Positions 41,383 through 51,025 of a stretch of 64,000 nucleotides of DNA are shown here, one piece after another (the first letter of the stretch is position 1; every line of letters begins with the position of its first letter). The notes beneath the pieces were generated by a model. That model had not been told where the DNA came from. It saw only the letters and a list, made by a program, of their open reading frames with translations, and did not search any database. The DNA comes from Photobacterium jeanii (GTDB taxonomy: Bacteria > Pseudomonadota > Gammaproteobacteria > Enterobacterales > Vibrionaceae). The stretch covers positions 930,001-994,000 of the forward strand of contig NZ_LVHF01000012.1 in assembly GCF_001650345.1 (NCBI RefSeq), in the 5' to 3' direction. A program made the translations under genes and the position numbers.

Positions 41383-41498
41383 CGCTTTATATGGTTTCGG
41401 GGAAACCACGACCTCACCTTGTGTGGGGTTTCTTGCTTTTTAAAACCAAGGCAACAACTACCCCGTATTGATAGTGTTGCTTTAAAACGAATCTTTTT

Positions 41499-43271
41499 AT
41501 GGATAAACAATTACAACGCGACTTAACCAAGTGGCTGAAATCACAAAGCAAGCTAGCTAAACGCTGGCTCATGCTCAGTGTCGGTCTTGGCTTCGTCTCA
41601 GGATTACTTTTGATTGGCCAAGCGGCGCTATTGGCTCATATCCTTCATCAGTTAATCATTGAACACACAGACAAAAGCGAACTTATCGCGCACTTTGTTA
41701 GCTTGATCTTAATCGTCGGTCTTCGAGCACTCTGTAGCTGGGGACGTGAAGTGTACGGCTACCGCTGCGGTGAGCAAGTCCGTCTTCATATACGCCAACT
41801 AATCATGCAACGCCTTCACAGCCTAGGGCCAGCCTACATCAAGGGGAAACCCGCTGGTGCATGGGCGAGCTTGGTACTAGAGCAAGTTGAAGAGATGCAA
41901 GATTTCTTCTCGCGCTACATTCCCCAAATGTCGATTGCGGTGCTCATTCCTTTCGCCATTTTGGTGGTGGTATTCCCGCTCAACTGGGCTGCTGGACTGA
42001 TATTCCTTATCACAGCACCACTCGTGCCTATCTTTATGGCGTTAGTTGGTCTTGGCGCAGCAGATGCAAACCGTCGTAACTTTAAAGCGCTTCAACGCTT
42101 ATCGGGGCATTTCTACGATCGCCTTCAAGGTTTAACAACACTTCGCTTATTCAACCGTGCAGAAGCTGAAGCGGAAAACCTCCATGCTGCTTCACATGTA
42201 CTGCGCAAGCGCACCATGGAAGTATTACGCCTCGCGTTCTTATCTTCTGCAGTGCTGGAGTTCTTCTCTGCCATTTCAGTTGCGATTGTGGCGGTGTACT
42301 TTGGTTTCTCATACATTGGTGAACTGAACTTTGGTAACTACGGGCTACCGCTTAGCCTATTCACTGGTCTATTTGTGCTGATCCTTGCGCCAGAGTTTTA
42401 TCAACCGCTGCGTGATCTTGGTACTTTCTACCATGCCAAAGCGCAAGCAATTGGTGCTGCTGAATCTATCGTTGAGTTCCTTAACGCTGAAGCAGACGAA
42501 ATGAAGCAAGGTAGCGAAAATCTACCATCACCAGAAACGATTCAAATTGAAGCCAATGCGCTTGAAGTGCTCAGCCCGCAAGGACAAGTGCTGGCAGGCC
42601 CGCTTACCTTTGCTATCAATGCTAATGAACAAGTGGCACTGGTTGGTCCTAGTGGTGCAGGTAAAACAAGCCTGCTTAACGCCATTCTTGGCTTCCTGCC
42701 TTACAGTGGTAGTTTGATGATCAACGGTGTTGAGCTCAAAGAGCTCGACCATAGCCAATGGCGTCAAGCTATTAGCTGGGTAGGTCAAAACCCAATGTTG
42801 GTTCACGGCACTATTCATGACAACATCACCCTTGGCAACCCACTTGCAACTGATGAGCATGTTCGCCAAGTTAGCCAACAGGCGTATGCTGATGAATTCA
42901 TTGATCGTTTAGAGCGAGGCATACAGCATCAAGTCGGCGACCGTTCTGGCGGCCTATCTGTGGGTCAAGCACAGCGTATTGCTGTTGCGCGTGCCATGCT
43001 TCAAAACGGCGCATTTTGGCTGCTAGATGAACCAACAGCCAGCTTAGATGCCAACAGCGAACGCCTAGTGCTGGATAGTTTGGCACAAGCTGTCCGTGGT
43101 CAAACAACACTAATGGTGAGCCACCGTCTTGACCAACTGTCGACAATGGATCGCGTGTTAGTGATGGATAAAGGACAATTAGTACAGATGGGGCCGTTCG
43201 AGCAACTTCGCCACCAAGGTCTTCTGGCTGACATGCTGGCAAACAAAGATATGAGGGATCTCGATGCGTGA
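41499..43271 (+). CDS. cydD: Heterodimeric ABC exporter subunit CydD
   Basis: CydD with CydC forms an inner-membrane ABC exporter needed for assembly of cytochrome bd; it has been reported to export glutathione/cysteine and to bind haem. The 590-residue half-transporter has an N-terminal six-helix membrane domain (to about 330) and an ATPase domain with Walker A GPSGAGKT at about 383-390, the signature GGLSVGQAQRIAVARAM, and Walker B FWLLDEPTASLD. It overlaps cydC by 8 bp, so translation is coupled. Weak ribosome binding site before ATG 41499. Confidence 0.96.
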   Translation: MDKQLQRDLTKWLKSQSKLAKRWLMLSVGLGFVSGLLLIGQAALLAHILHQLIIEHTDKSELIAHFVSLILIVGLRALCSWGREVYGYRCGEQVRLHIRQLIMQRLHSLGPAYIKGKPAGAWASLVLEQVEEMQDFFSRYIPQMSIAVLIPFAILVVVFPLNWAAGLIFLITAPLVPIFMALVGLGAADANRRNFKALQRLSGHFYDRLQGLTTLRLFNRAEAEAENLHAASHVLRKRTMEVLRLAFLSSAVLEFFSAISVAIVAVYFGFSYIGELNFGNYGLPLSLFTGLFVLILAPEFYQPLRDLGTFYHAKAQAIGAAESIVEFLNAEADEMKQGSENLPSPETIQIEANALEVLSPQGQVLAGPLTFAINANEQVALVGPSGAGKTSLLNAILGFLPYSGSLMINGVELKELDHSQWRQAISWVGQNPMLVHGTIHDNITLGNPLATDEHVRQVSQQAYADEFIDRLERGIQHQVGDRSGGLSVGQAQRIAVARAMLQNGAFWLLDEPTASLDANSERLVLDSLAQAVRGQTTLMVSHRLDQLSTMDRVLVMDKGQLVQMGPFEQLRHQGLLADMLANKDMRDLDA

Positions 43272-44985
43272 TTTACTCCCTTACCTAAAACTTTACCGTA
43301 AGCACTGGTTCGGCCTAACCCTAGGCATGCTACTCGGTTTAGGCACCATCCTTGCGGCAATGAGCCTATTAACGCTATCAGGTTGGTTTATTGCAGCGTC
43401 AGCGGTGGCTGGCTTAACGATCGCTCGTGAAACCTTTAACTACATGCTACCGGGTGCCGGGGTTCGTGGCTTCTCTATGGCGCGTACTGCGGGACGTTGG
43501 GGTGAGCGTGTGGTGAGCCACAATGCGACCTTCAAACTACTTGCTGATTTACGTCTATTTTTCTTCCGTAAACTGACGCCGCTGATCCCGGGCCGTCAAG
43601 CAAACCTGCGTGATGCAGACTTGCTAAACCGCTTGGTTGCTGACGTTGACGCGATGGATCACGTGTACCTTCGATTAGTAAGCCCACTGGTCATTGGTAT
43701 TATTGGCTTAATCACCATCACCGCCTTCCTGTGCTGGTTTGATATGGTGATTGGCCTGACATTAGGCGCAATCTTACTGTGTTTAATGCTCGCCCTGCCT
43801 ATGATTTTTTACCGCTTAGGCAAAGCAAATGGTGAAACCCTCACCATGGCAAAAGCCAACTACCGAGTAAAACTACTGGATTGGCTACAAGGTCACGCAG
43901 AGCTACTGCTGTTTAATGCCGAGTCACGCTACCGTGAACAAGCTGTCAAACAACAAGATGATCTGCTGGCAGCACAGCAACAAATGGCATCACTGACTGG
44001 CCTTGCCAATGCCATTTTGATGGCAGCAACAGGCTGGACACTTATCCTCATCACTTGGATGGCGGCTGACGGTGTTGGCGGTAACCCACAAGACCCATTC
44101 ATTGCATTGGTGGCATTCGCCACTATGGCAAGTTTTGAGATGATGATGCCGGTAGCAGGTGCATTCCAGTACCTAGGTCAAACCCTAACGTCGGCAAAAC
44201 GCTTGAATGAAATTATTGAAGCAACGCCGGATACCCCGTTTGATCCGCAAGGTCACCAAGCTGACGTGCGCGGCGACATCACAATCGAAAACCTCAGCTA
44301 TACCTACTATGGTAGCGATCAGCCTGTGTTGAATAACATCAATATTGAGCTTAAAGCGGGTGAAAAACTGGCGCTACTTGGGCGTACTGGTTGTGGTAAA
44401 TCAACGCTGCTACAGCTTCTGACGCGTAACTGGGATCCACAACAAGGTCAAATTCGCCTTGATAGCACGGCACTGCCAAGTTGGCACGAAGAGTCACTGC
44501 GCAAAGCCATTACCGTGGTGAGTCAGCGTGTTGATGTCTTTAACGGCTCGTTACGTGAAAACCTACTGCTTGCCAAACCAGACGCTAGCGATGAAGAACT
44601 GGCACAAGTACTTAACCAAGTGGGTCTAGAAGCCCTTCTTGAAGATACAGCACTTGATACCTGGTTAGGTGAAGGTGGTCGTCAGATCTCAGGCGGTGAA
44701 CGTCGTCGTATCGGCATCGCTCGTGCACTTCTGCACGATGCACCTATCCTGCTATTGGATGAGCCAACTGAAGGCTTGGATCGTCGTACTGAGCAGCAGA
44801 TCCTGAGCTTGCTAATGGATCATGCGAAAGACAAAACCGTGCTCTTCATTACTCACCGTCTGGTGGGCTTAGATCAAATGGATCATATCTGCTTGATGGA
44901 TAAAGGCGACATCATTGAACGCGGTCAGCACCACACGCTACTCGCGGAAAATGGTCGCTACGCCGAACTTTGGAACCGTATCTAA
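43264..44985 (+). CDS. cydC: Heterodimeric ABC exporter subunit CydC
   Basis: The partner of CydD in the cytochrome-bd-related thiol exporter. The 573-residue product has the membrane domain with SGWFIAASAVAGLT and TARTAGRWGERVVSHNATF conserved blocks, then the ATPase with Walker A GRTGCGKS near 373-380, signature QISGGERRRIGIARALL and Walker B ILLLDEPTEGLD. Length equals E. coli CydC (573). A strong terminator closes the cydDC operon. Confidence 0.96.
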   Translation: MRDLLPYLKLYRKHWFGLTLGMLLGLGTILAAMSLLTLSGWFIAASAVAGLTIARETFNYMLPGAGVRGFSMARTAGRWGERVVSHNATFKLLADLRLFFFRKLTPLIPGRQANLRDADLLNRLVADVDAMDHVYLRLVSPLVIGIIGLITITAFLCWFDMVIGLTLGAILLCLMLALPMIFYRLGKANGETLTMAKANYRVKLLDWLQGHAELLLFNAESRYREQAVKQQDDLLAAQQQMASLTGLANAILMAATGWTLILITWMAADGVGGNPQDPFIALVAFATMASFEMMMPVAGAFQYLGQTLTSAKRLNEIIEATPDTPFDPQGHQADVRGDITIENLSYTYYGSDQPVLNNINIELKAGEKLALLGRTGCGKSTLLQLLTRNWDPQQGQIRLDSTALPSWHEESLRKAITVVSQRVDVFNGSLRENLLLAKPDASDEELAQVLNQVGLEALLEDTALDTWLGEGGRQISGGERRRIGIARALLHDAPILLLDEPTEGLDRRTEQQILSLLMDHAKDKTVLFITHRLVGLDQMDHICLMDKGDIIERGQHHTLLAENGRYAELWNRI

Positions 44986-45063
44986 TCCGTATTGTTAAAG
45001 CCATTCGCACGCATTCAGTGGCAATGGCTTAACGAGAAAATACAGAAAATAACGGTACGAAAT

Positions 45064-45103
45064 AAAACGGGCGCCACTCTATTTAGAGTCGCGCCCGTTT
45101 TTT
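45064..45103 (+). terminator. cydDC terminator
   Basis: AAAACGGGCGC / GCGCCCGTTTTTT arms with an inner CACTCT...AGAGTC pairing, giving a long stem and a T-run. The A-run on the left would also allow minus-strand use. Confidence 0.92.
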
Positions 45104-45142
45104 AATGATGCGACTCGCTGTCGCGATTTATCTCACAAAAGA

Positions 45143-45604
45143 TCAAGGGTAGGTTTTATCAACCCTTACGCCATCATTGAAATACAAGATACGGACATTA
45201 TCACCACGATTAAAAATCATGCTCTGATCCACATCTTGGATCACATCAATGTATTTTCCTTCATCGCTTTTGATCAGTAACTCAACCAAGCGGTATTGCA
45301 CCACTTTCTGCGTGTTCTGACGGTTGTGCGCATACCCTGCCCCCGCCACGACACCGACAGCCGTTGCCACTTCGCGACCACGACCACCACCAAACTGATT
45401 ACCAATCAAACCACCAACAACGGCACCCAATAAAGTTTCCCAACCATTATGTTGTGAGTTAATCACTTCTTGCTGCGTGATGTAACGAACAGAGTCGACC
45501 TCACCAAAAACAATTTGATTCACCGCCCGAGCTTCATTACGGTTATATGGCGCTGCCGTTAAGCTAAGCGGTATGATTAGCAGTAACAAGAACAACTTTC
45601 TCAT
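45143..45604 (-). CDS. Glycine-zipper 2TM-domain envelope protein
   Basis: A 153-residue exported protein. MRKLFLLLLIIPLSLTAA is a signal peptide with likely signal-peptidase-I cleavage; there is no Cys at all, so it is not a lipoprotein, unlike the related SlyB/Pcp proteins. The middle holds a glycine zipper (LLGAVVGGLIGNQFGGGRGREVATA continuing VGVVAGAGYAH, about 57-93), a small-residue helix pair that can insert in membranes. The C-terminal part (QKVVQYRLVELLIKSDEG ... NVRILYFNDGVRV) resembles the beta region after the zipper in that family. Function unknown. It is divergent from aat with only 37 bp between start codons. Confidence 0.85.
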   Translation of the reverse strand: MRKLFLLLLIIPLSLTAAPYNRNEARAVNQIVFGEVDSVRYITQQEVINSQHNGWETLLGAVVGGLIGNQFGGGRGREVATAVGVVAGAGYAHNRQNTQKVVQYRLVELLIKSDEGKYIDVIQDVDQSMIFNRGDNVRILYFNDGVRVDKTYP

Positions 45605-45641
45605 ATATAATTTCTCTACTATCAGTTATTACTTTGATTCT

Positions 45642-46355
45642 ATGGCTATTTACCTTCCTGAGCTAAGCCTTAGCACCACGCATTTTCCTAACCCAACCAC
45701 AGCGTTAGACGATCCCAATGGCTTACTCGCATTTGGCGGCGACTTATCACCTCAGCGTTTGCTGGCGGCATACCAACAAGGGATCTTCCCGTGGTATTCA
45801 GACGGTGAGCCAATTTTATGGTGGAGCCCTGCCCCACGCGCCGTGTTCTGCCCTCAAGATTTCAAACCGAGCAAAAGCTTGCGTAAATTTGCTCGTAAAT
45901 CAGGTTATCAGATCACCCTGAACCAAGCCTGTGCTGAAGTGATCGAACAATGTGCTGCCTGTCGCGGTCCAGAGGAAACATGGATCACCGATGAGATGAT
46001 CCAAGCCTATCAAACCATGCACCAGCTCGGTTATTGCCATTCCGTTGAAGTATGGCAAAACGGCAACTTAGTCGGCGGCTTATACGGTATTCAAGTCGGC
46101 TCAGTGTTTTGCGGGGAATCTATGTTCACCCTTGCCGACAATGCCTCTAAGCTGGCTCTTTGGTACTTTATCAGACACTTTCGTGCCCACGGCGGAACAC
46201 TGGTTGATTGCCAAATAATGAACGACCACCTTGCATCGCTGGGCGCTATCACCCGTGAACGTGCTCCATTCTTGGCACACCTGACGACAGCAAAAAATGC
46301 CATACTTAAGGCTGGCTGTTTTGCGCCGCAGACTTTAACTATGCCAGTAGAGTAA
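45642..46355 (+). CDS. aat: Leucyl/phenylalanyl-tRNA--protein transferase
   Basis: Aat adds Leu or Phe from charged tRNA to N-terminal Arg or Lys of proteins, making a primary N-degron for ClpS-ClpAP. The 237-residue product has DPNGLLAFGGDLSPQRLLAAYQQGIFPWYS, ILWWSPAPRAVF, EETWITDEMIQAYQ, GGLYGIQVGSVFCGESMF and DCQIMNDHLASLGA, all family hallmarks. The frame is open 23 codons upstream, overlapping the start of the divergent glycine-zipper gene; the ATG at 45642 aligns with E. coli but has only a weak ribosome binding site. bpt starts 1 bp after its stop. Confidence 0.95.
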   Translation: MAIYLPELSLSTTHFPNPTTALDDPNGLLAFGGDLSPQRLLAAYQQGIFPWYSDGEPILWWSPAPRAVFCPQDFKPSKSLRKFARKSGYQITLNQACAEVIEQCAACRGPEETWITDEMIQAYQTMHQLGYCHSVEVWQNGNLVGGLYGIQVGSVFCGESMFTLADNASKLALWYFIRHFRAHGGTLVDCQIMNDHLASLGAITRERAPFLAHLTTAKNAILKAGCFAPQTLTMPVE

Positions 46356-46356
46356 T

Positions 46357-47058
46357 ATGAACGACCTTAGTTTCCGTATCGGGTTAACGCCCAGTTCGCA
46401 ATGTAATTACCTACCCGAGCAACGAGAACAGCTTGGTGTCGTGATCGACCAAGAATGGCTGTCGCCACAAGGCTATCAAATGTTGATCGCCTCTGGTTAC
46501 CGTCGTAGCGGTAAAGCGATTTACAAGCCTATGTGCCAGCAATGCCAAGCCTGTATTCCACTGCGTATTGATTGCTATCTTTTTCAGCCATCTAAAAGCC
46601 AGAAACGCCAGCTTAAGCAAATGAAAAAGCTCCGCTGGGAGTTTAAGACTGAGCTTGATGTCAATTGGTTCACTCTCTATGAGAAGTACATCACTGCCCG
46701 TCATGCCGATGGCTCTATGTATCCACCCAACAAAGACCACTTCTTTGAGTTTAGTACGGCTGACTGGATGGATAGCCTATTCCTCCATGTTTATGAAGGG
46801 GATCAATTAATTGCGATTGCGGTGACCGATGTGTTTGAGAGTGCGCTTAGTGCGGTTTACAGCTTCTTTGACCCAGATTGCACCTTGTCGCTTGGCACCC
46901 TTTGCGTCCTCTTCCAAATTCAATATTGCCGACATACTGGTCGTCGTTGGCTATATCCGGGCTATCAAATTAATGAATGTAAAGCGATGAATTATAAAGT
47001 GAGATTCCAGCCTCACCAGAAACTCATTAATGGTCGCTGGCATGCTGAAGAAGAATGA
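46357..47058 (+). CDS. bpt: Aspartate/glutamate leucyltransferase Bpt
   Basis: Bpt adds Leu to N-terminal Asp or Glu, a second route into the bacterial N-degron pathway; it is homologous to eukaryotic arginyltransferase Ate1 and present in Vibrio but not E. coli. The 233-residue product has the N-terminal Cys-rich IYKPMCQQCQACIPLRI, KYITARHADGSMYPP and LGTLCVLFQIQYCRHTGRRWLYPGY, typical of the family. It lies 1 bp after aat and about 210 bp before infA, so aat-bpt form one transcription unit. Confidence 0.95.
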   Translation: MNDLSFRIGLTPSSQCNYLPEQREQLGVVIDQEWLSPQGYQMLIASGYRRSGKAIYKPMCQQCQACIPLRIDCYLFQPSKSQKRQLKQMKKLRWEFKTELDVNWFTLYEKYITARHADGSMYPPNKDHFFEFSTADWMDSLFLHVYEGDQLIAIAVTDVFESALSAVYSFFDPDCTLSLGTLCVLFQIQYCRHTGRRWLYPGYQINECKAMNYKVRFQPHQKLINGRWHAEEE

Positions 47059-47260
47059 TTTTGGCACTTTTTTATGCCATCACTCCGATTTTAGCTGTAA
47101 CAGCAGACTCAAATTACATAAAAAACAAAATAAATCCGATTTAATCTGGAACAAAAGCTGACAAAGGATACCTGCAAGGGTAAAATTGCGTCCTAAACTT
47201 TACACTTAAACAGTTTCGAGGCATTATCCAGCCCGATCAGAAGCATGGCTGGTAGCCTAA

Positions 47261-47488
<228 letters not shown>

Positions 47489-47517
47489 TCTAATTATTTA
47501 GATTAAAGAATACAGAT

Positions 47518-47544
47518 AAAACCCAGCCTTTTGGCTGGGTTTTG
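47518..47544 (+). terminator. infA terminator
   Basis: AAAACCCAGCC TTTT GGCTGGGTTTT perfect hairpin, 29 bp after the infA stop. Confidence 0.92.
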
Positions 47545-47547
47545 TCT

Positions 47548-48042
47548 ATCTGGCGTTTAGAGATTCACTCATCCCCAACAAAAATTCGTCTTCACCTTCC
47601 ATCAAATTTACTTATCGTTGCAACAAAATCATTTTGTTTGCGCCATCTGCCATTCAGTTGTCTAATCGCGTCGCACCCAGTTGGCATTCCCGACCAGCCA
47701 AGCGAGGTGTAGACGGGCTCAGCCATGAGCCTCATCTTTCTTTCATACCGTGACACCATACTCAGCACGGCCATGTAGGAATGCGAATGAAACCTTTCAA
47801 ACATAATTTCTCTTTGCCTAATGTCTCGGTCGTGACATCGACGTTGATGGCTTATTGCCAATCAAAGACGTCATTTAGGGAAGAGTAACGCTCCCCACCT
47901 AATTTTTGGTTTCACTCAAGTCGCTCACTATCAACGCGCTTGAGGAGTCTTATCCACCTGGCGCTTGCAGTTTCACGGCAGCAACCCTGCCCTTATCTTT
48001 TATTACAACTGCTTGCCCGCAATCACTGATCGAGGAATAAAC
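47548..48042 (+). promoter_or_regulatory. Long structured upstream region of speA
   Basis: About 495 bp separate the infA terminator from the speA start. It holds hairpins at 47716-47731 (GGCTCA GCCA TGAGCC) and 47748-47770 (CCGTG / CACGG arms) and a short ORF (47787-47888) with a proper ribosome binding site. A GC-rich imperfect hairpin follows around 47877-47900 and ends in a short T-run. A leader with peptide-coupled regulation is possible; the transcription start is unknown. Confidence 0.45.
47787..47888 (+). CDS. Candidate 33-codon leader ORF upstream of speA
   Basis: ATG 47787 is 6 bp after AGGA and opens 33 codons (MKPFKHNFSLPNVSVVTSTL at the start, ending SKTSFREE) before TAA. The stop lies at the base of an imperfect GC-rich hairpin. 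It is too small to judge by composition, and I know no homologue. Translation is plausible from the ribosome binding site alone; a role as regulatory leader peptide of the arginine decarboxylase gene is inference. Confidence 0.35.
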   Translation: MKPFKHNFSLPNVSVVTSTLMAYCQSKTSFREE

Positions 48043-49947
48043 ATGAGTGATTGGTCTATCAATGATGCACGTGACGTCTACAACACCCCATACTGGGGTC
48101 AAGGCTACTTTGACATTAACGCTCAAGGTGAAGTGGTTGCTAAACCAGACAACCTCAATCCAAACAATACTGTCGCGCTTTCCAAGCTCGCAGATGAATT
48201 GATCGCCAAAGGCGCTTCATTGCCAGTATTGGTGCGGTTTCCTGATATTTTGCATCATCGAGTGGACAGCCTGTGCTCTACCTTCAACCAAGCGATTGAG
48301 CATTACGGTTACCAAGGTGAGTACCTAGCGGTTTACCCAATCAAGGTTAACCAACAAGACGCGGTGGTGAGCGAAATTCTAGCAAGCCAATATGCTAAAC
48401 AGCAGCGCCAGCTTGGTTTAGAAGCGGGCAGTAAACCTGAGCTAATGGCTGTGCTCGCAATGGCGCAGCAAGCCAGCTCTGTGATCGTTTGTAACGGCTA
48501 TAAAGATAAAGAATACATTCGCTTAGCGCTAATTGGTGAAAAGCTAGGTCACGAAGTGTATATCGTGCTAGAAAAACTGTCTGAGCTCGATACCGTGATG
48601 CAAGAAGCACAAGCGTTAGGCGTTCGCCCTCGTCTTGGTCTTCGCGCTCGCCTTTCTTCACAAGGCAAAGGCAAGTGGCAAGCAAGCGGCGGCGAAAAAT
48701 CGAAATTTGGTCTGTCAGCCTCGCAAGTGCTAACGGTCGTTAACAAGCTACGCGATCATCAAATGCTCGATTGCTTGCAGTTATTGCACTTCCATCTAGG
48801 GTCGCAAATTGCCAATATCCGCGACGTACGCAACGGTGTGGGTGAAGCAAGCCGAGTGTATGCTGAGCTATGCAAACTAGGCGCAGGCATTACTACTGTT
48901 GATGTGGGTGGTGGTTTGGCAGTCGATTACGAAGGTACCCGTAGCCAAAGCAGCTGTTCAATGAACTACAGCTTGCGCGAATACGCGAACAATGTGGTGT
49001 ACACCATTGGCGATATCTGTAAAGAGTACAGCATAGCGATGCCACGTATTATTTCAGAATCAGGGCGTAACCTAACCGCGCATCACGCAGTGCTTATCAC
49101 TGACGTGATTGGGGTTGAGAGCTACAAACAAGAATCTGTGTATCCGCCAGAAGCAACGGCACCGCAGATTTTGCACAACATGTGGCACTCATGGCAGGAC
49201 TTAAAAGCATTAAGCGATCACCGCTCTTTGGTTGAAATTTACCATGATAATCAAAGTGATTTAGCCGAAGTTCACACTCAGTTCGCAATGGGAATGTTGA
49301 GCTTCACAGAACGTGCTTGGGCTGAACAAATCAGCTTACGTCTGTGTTATGAATTGGAAAAACGTTTATCGACTAAGAACCGTGCTCACCGCCCATTGTT
49401 GGACGAGATGCATGAGCGTTTAGCCGATAAGTTCTTCGTGAACTTTTCGCTATTCCAATCACTGCCAGATGCTTGGGGGATTGAGCAAATTTTCCCTGTG
49501 CTACCACTGACAAAATTGGATAAAGAGCCAGAACGCCGTGCTGTGATCTTAGACATTACCTGTGACTCTGACGGTGCGATTGATCAATACGTTGAAGGTC
49601 AAGGCATTGAACATACGCTAGCGGTACCAGCTTGGACCAGCGAGTCACCGTACCGCCTTGGTTTCTTTATGGTAGGAGCTTACCAAGAAGTGCTTGGCAA
49701 TATGCACAACTTATTTGGTGATACTGATACTGCGATTGTGCGTTGTAACGAGCAAGGTGGCTATGAGATCGAACAAATCGTTCGTGGTGATAGCGTTGGC
49801 GATGTATTGCGTTACGTGCACCTCGACTCCGAGCAATTCCTTCACCAATACGAAGTGATGGTGAAAGAACACCTACCGGAAGAAGAGCACGCAACCGTAT
49901 TGGCAGAGCTCGCTGAAGGCTTAAAAGGCTACACCTACCTAGAGTAA
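48043..49947 (+). CDS. speA: Biosynthetic arginine decarboxylase
   Basis: SpeA converts arginine to agmatine with PLP, the first step of the agmatine route to putrescine. The 634-residue product has an alanine-racemase-type barrel with the PLP Lys at 101 (YPIKVNQQ), [46 protein letters not shown] and [17 protein letters not shown] with the catalytic Cys, plus the helical inserts of this family. E. coli SpeA is 658. The frame is open 26 codons earlier, but ATG 48043 follows GAGGA. speB follows after a hairpin, so both steps are encoded together. Confidence 0.96.
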   Translation: MSDWSINDARDVYNTPYWGQGYFDINAQGEVVAKPDNLNPNNTVALSKLADELIAKGASLPVLVRFPDILHHRVDSLCSTFNQAIEHYGYQGEYLAVYPIKVNQQDAVVSEILASQYAKQQRQLGLEAGSKPELMAVLAMAQQASSVIVCNGYKDKEYIRLALIGEKLGHEVYIVLEKLSELDTVMQEAQALGVRPRLGLRARLSSQGKGKWQASGGEKSKFGLSASQVLTVVNKLRDHQMLDCLQLLHFHLGSQIANIRDVRNGVGEASRVYAELCKLGAGITTVDVGGGLAVDYEGTRSQSSCSMNYSLREYANNVVYTIGDICKEYSIAMPRIISESGRNLTAHHAVLITDVIGVESYKQESVYPPEATAPQILHNMWHSWQDLKALSDHRSLVEIYHDNQSDLAEVHTQFAMGMLSFTERAWAEQISLRLCYELEKRLSTKNRAHRPLLDEMHERLADKFFVNFSLFQSLPDAWGIEQIFPVLPLTKLDKEPERRAVILDITCDSDGAIDQYVEGQGIEHTLAVPAWTSESPYRLGFFMVGAYQEVLGNMHNLFGDTDTAIVRCNEQGGYEIEQIVRGDSVGDVLRYVHLDSEQFLHQYEVMVKEHLPEEEHATVLAELAEGLKGYTYLE

Positions 49948-49978
49948 GCCTGTTAACCGTATTTCATTGATTCATTTC

Positions 49979-50003
49979 CAGCCCAAGCTTTCGGCTTGGG
50001 CTG
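49979..50003 (+). terminator. Intercistronic hairpin between speA and speB
   Basis: CAGCCCAAGC / GCTTGGGCTG stem with a short loop, directly before the speB ribosome binding site (GGGAG). It has no T-run, so it may adjust mRNA stability or processing between the two genes rather than terminate. Confidence 0.6.
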
Positions 50004-50018
50004 TCGGGAGTTGTAATT

Positions 50019-50933
50019 ATGGCAACACTTGCCACTCATCCAGATTACTCACTATACGCCAATGCTTTTGGCTTTTTGCGCCAACCATTGGTGTTCAACC
50101 CACAAGCATGTGACGCCGATGTTGTTATCACAGGTGTGCCTTTTGACATGGCAACCACAGGTCGCTCAGGCAGCCGCATGGGGCCAGGTGCAATCCGTCA
50201 AATCTCCACCAACCTAGCTTGGGAAGGTAAACGCTGGCCGTGGTCATTTTCCTTAACCGACAAAATCACCCTCGCAGATTGCGGTGATTTAGTGTTCGAT
50301 AGCGGTGATGCAGGCCAAATGTGTGATCGCCTTGAGCAGCATGCCACCAGCTTGCTTTCTCAAGGCAAAACCTTACTGACCTTTGGCGGCGATCACTTCG
50401 TGACCTTGCCGCTACTTCGCGCTCATGCCAAGCAGTTCGGTGAAATGGCATTGATTCACTTTGATGCTCACACCGATACCTATGACATGGGTAGCCAATA
50501 CGATCACGGTACCATGTTCTATCACGCACCAAATGAAGGGCTGATTGACCCAACGCATTCGGTACAGATCGGCATTCGCACCGATTACGATAACAAACTA
50601 GGGTTTAATGTTATCGATGCGGCAACCGCTAACGACTGGTCAATAGAGCAAATTGTTAGCAATATCAAAGCCACTGTCGGCGATCGTCCGGTATACCTAA
50701 CCTTTGATATTGATTGTCTCGATCCTGCTTTTGCACCCGGTACTGGCACACCAGTATGCGGCGGATTAACATCTGACAAAGCGCTGAAAATCATTCGTGG
50801 CTTACAAGGCATTAATCTTGTGGGGATGGATGTGGTCGAAGTTGCACCAGCTTACGATCATGCGGATATGACAGCCCTTGCTGCAGCAACTATCGCGACA
50901 GATTTGCTTCACTTGTGGGCGAGCCAGCGTTAA
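50019..50933 (+). CDS. speB: Agmatinase
   Basis: SpeB hydrolyses agmatine to putrescine and urea. The 304-residue ureohydrolase is close to E. coli SpeB (306). It has [22 protein letters not shown], the manganese-ligand motifs [24 protein letters not shown] and [20 protein letters not shown], and [12 protein letters not shown]. It is 71 bp downstream of speA, with GGGAG as ribosome binding site, and converges on clpA with a shared terminator. Confidence 0.97.
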   Translation: MATLATHPDYSLYANAFGFLRQPLVFNPQACDADVVITGVPFDMATTGRSGSRMGPGAIRQISTNLAWEGKRWPWSFSLTDKITLADCGDLVFDSGDAGQMCDRLEQHATSLLSQGKTLLTFGGDHFVTLPLLRAHAKQFGEMALIHFDAHTDTYDMGSQYDHGTMFYHAPNEGLIDPTHSVQIGIRTDYDNKLGFNVIDAATANDWSIEQIVSNIKATVGDRPVYLTFDIDCLDPAFAPGTGTPVCGGLTSDKALKIIRGLQGINLVGMDVVEVAPAYDHADMTALAAATIATDLLHLWASQR

Positions 50934-50971
50934 CGAGGCTTATCATCCATCAAGTGGAAAGCGTCAGCTAA

Positions 50972-51000
50972 AAAATAACCGCCCATTGGGCGGTTATTTT
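50972..51000. terminator. Bidirectional terminator speB / clpA
   Basis: AAAATAACCGCCC ATT GGGCGGTTATTTT: perfect 13-bp stem between convergent genes. Confidence 0.92.
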
Positions 51001-51025
51001 ATTGAGAAGCTAATCTAGCGGCTGA

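Noticed and set aside
47489-47600. Expected serine tRNA gene after infA, as in E. coli
   Set aside because: No cloverleaf or tRNA consensus boxes were found in the region.
47592-47861. 89-codon minus-strand ORF in the speA upstream region
   Set aside because: No ribosome binding site, no recognisable family; it is the complement of hairpin-bearing leader sequence.
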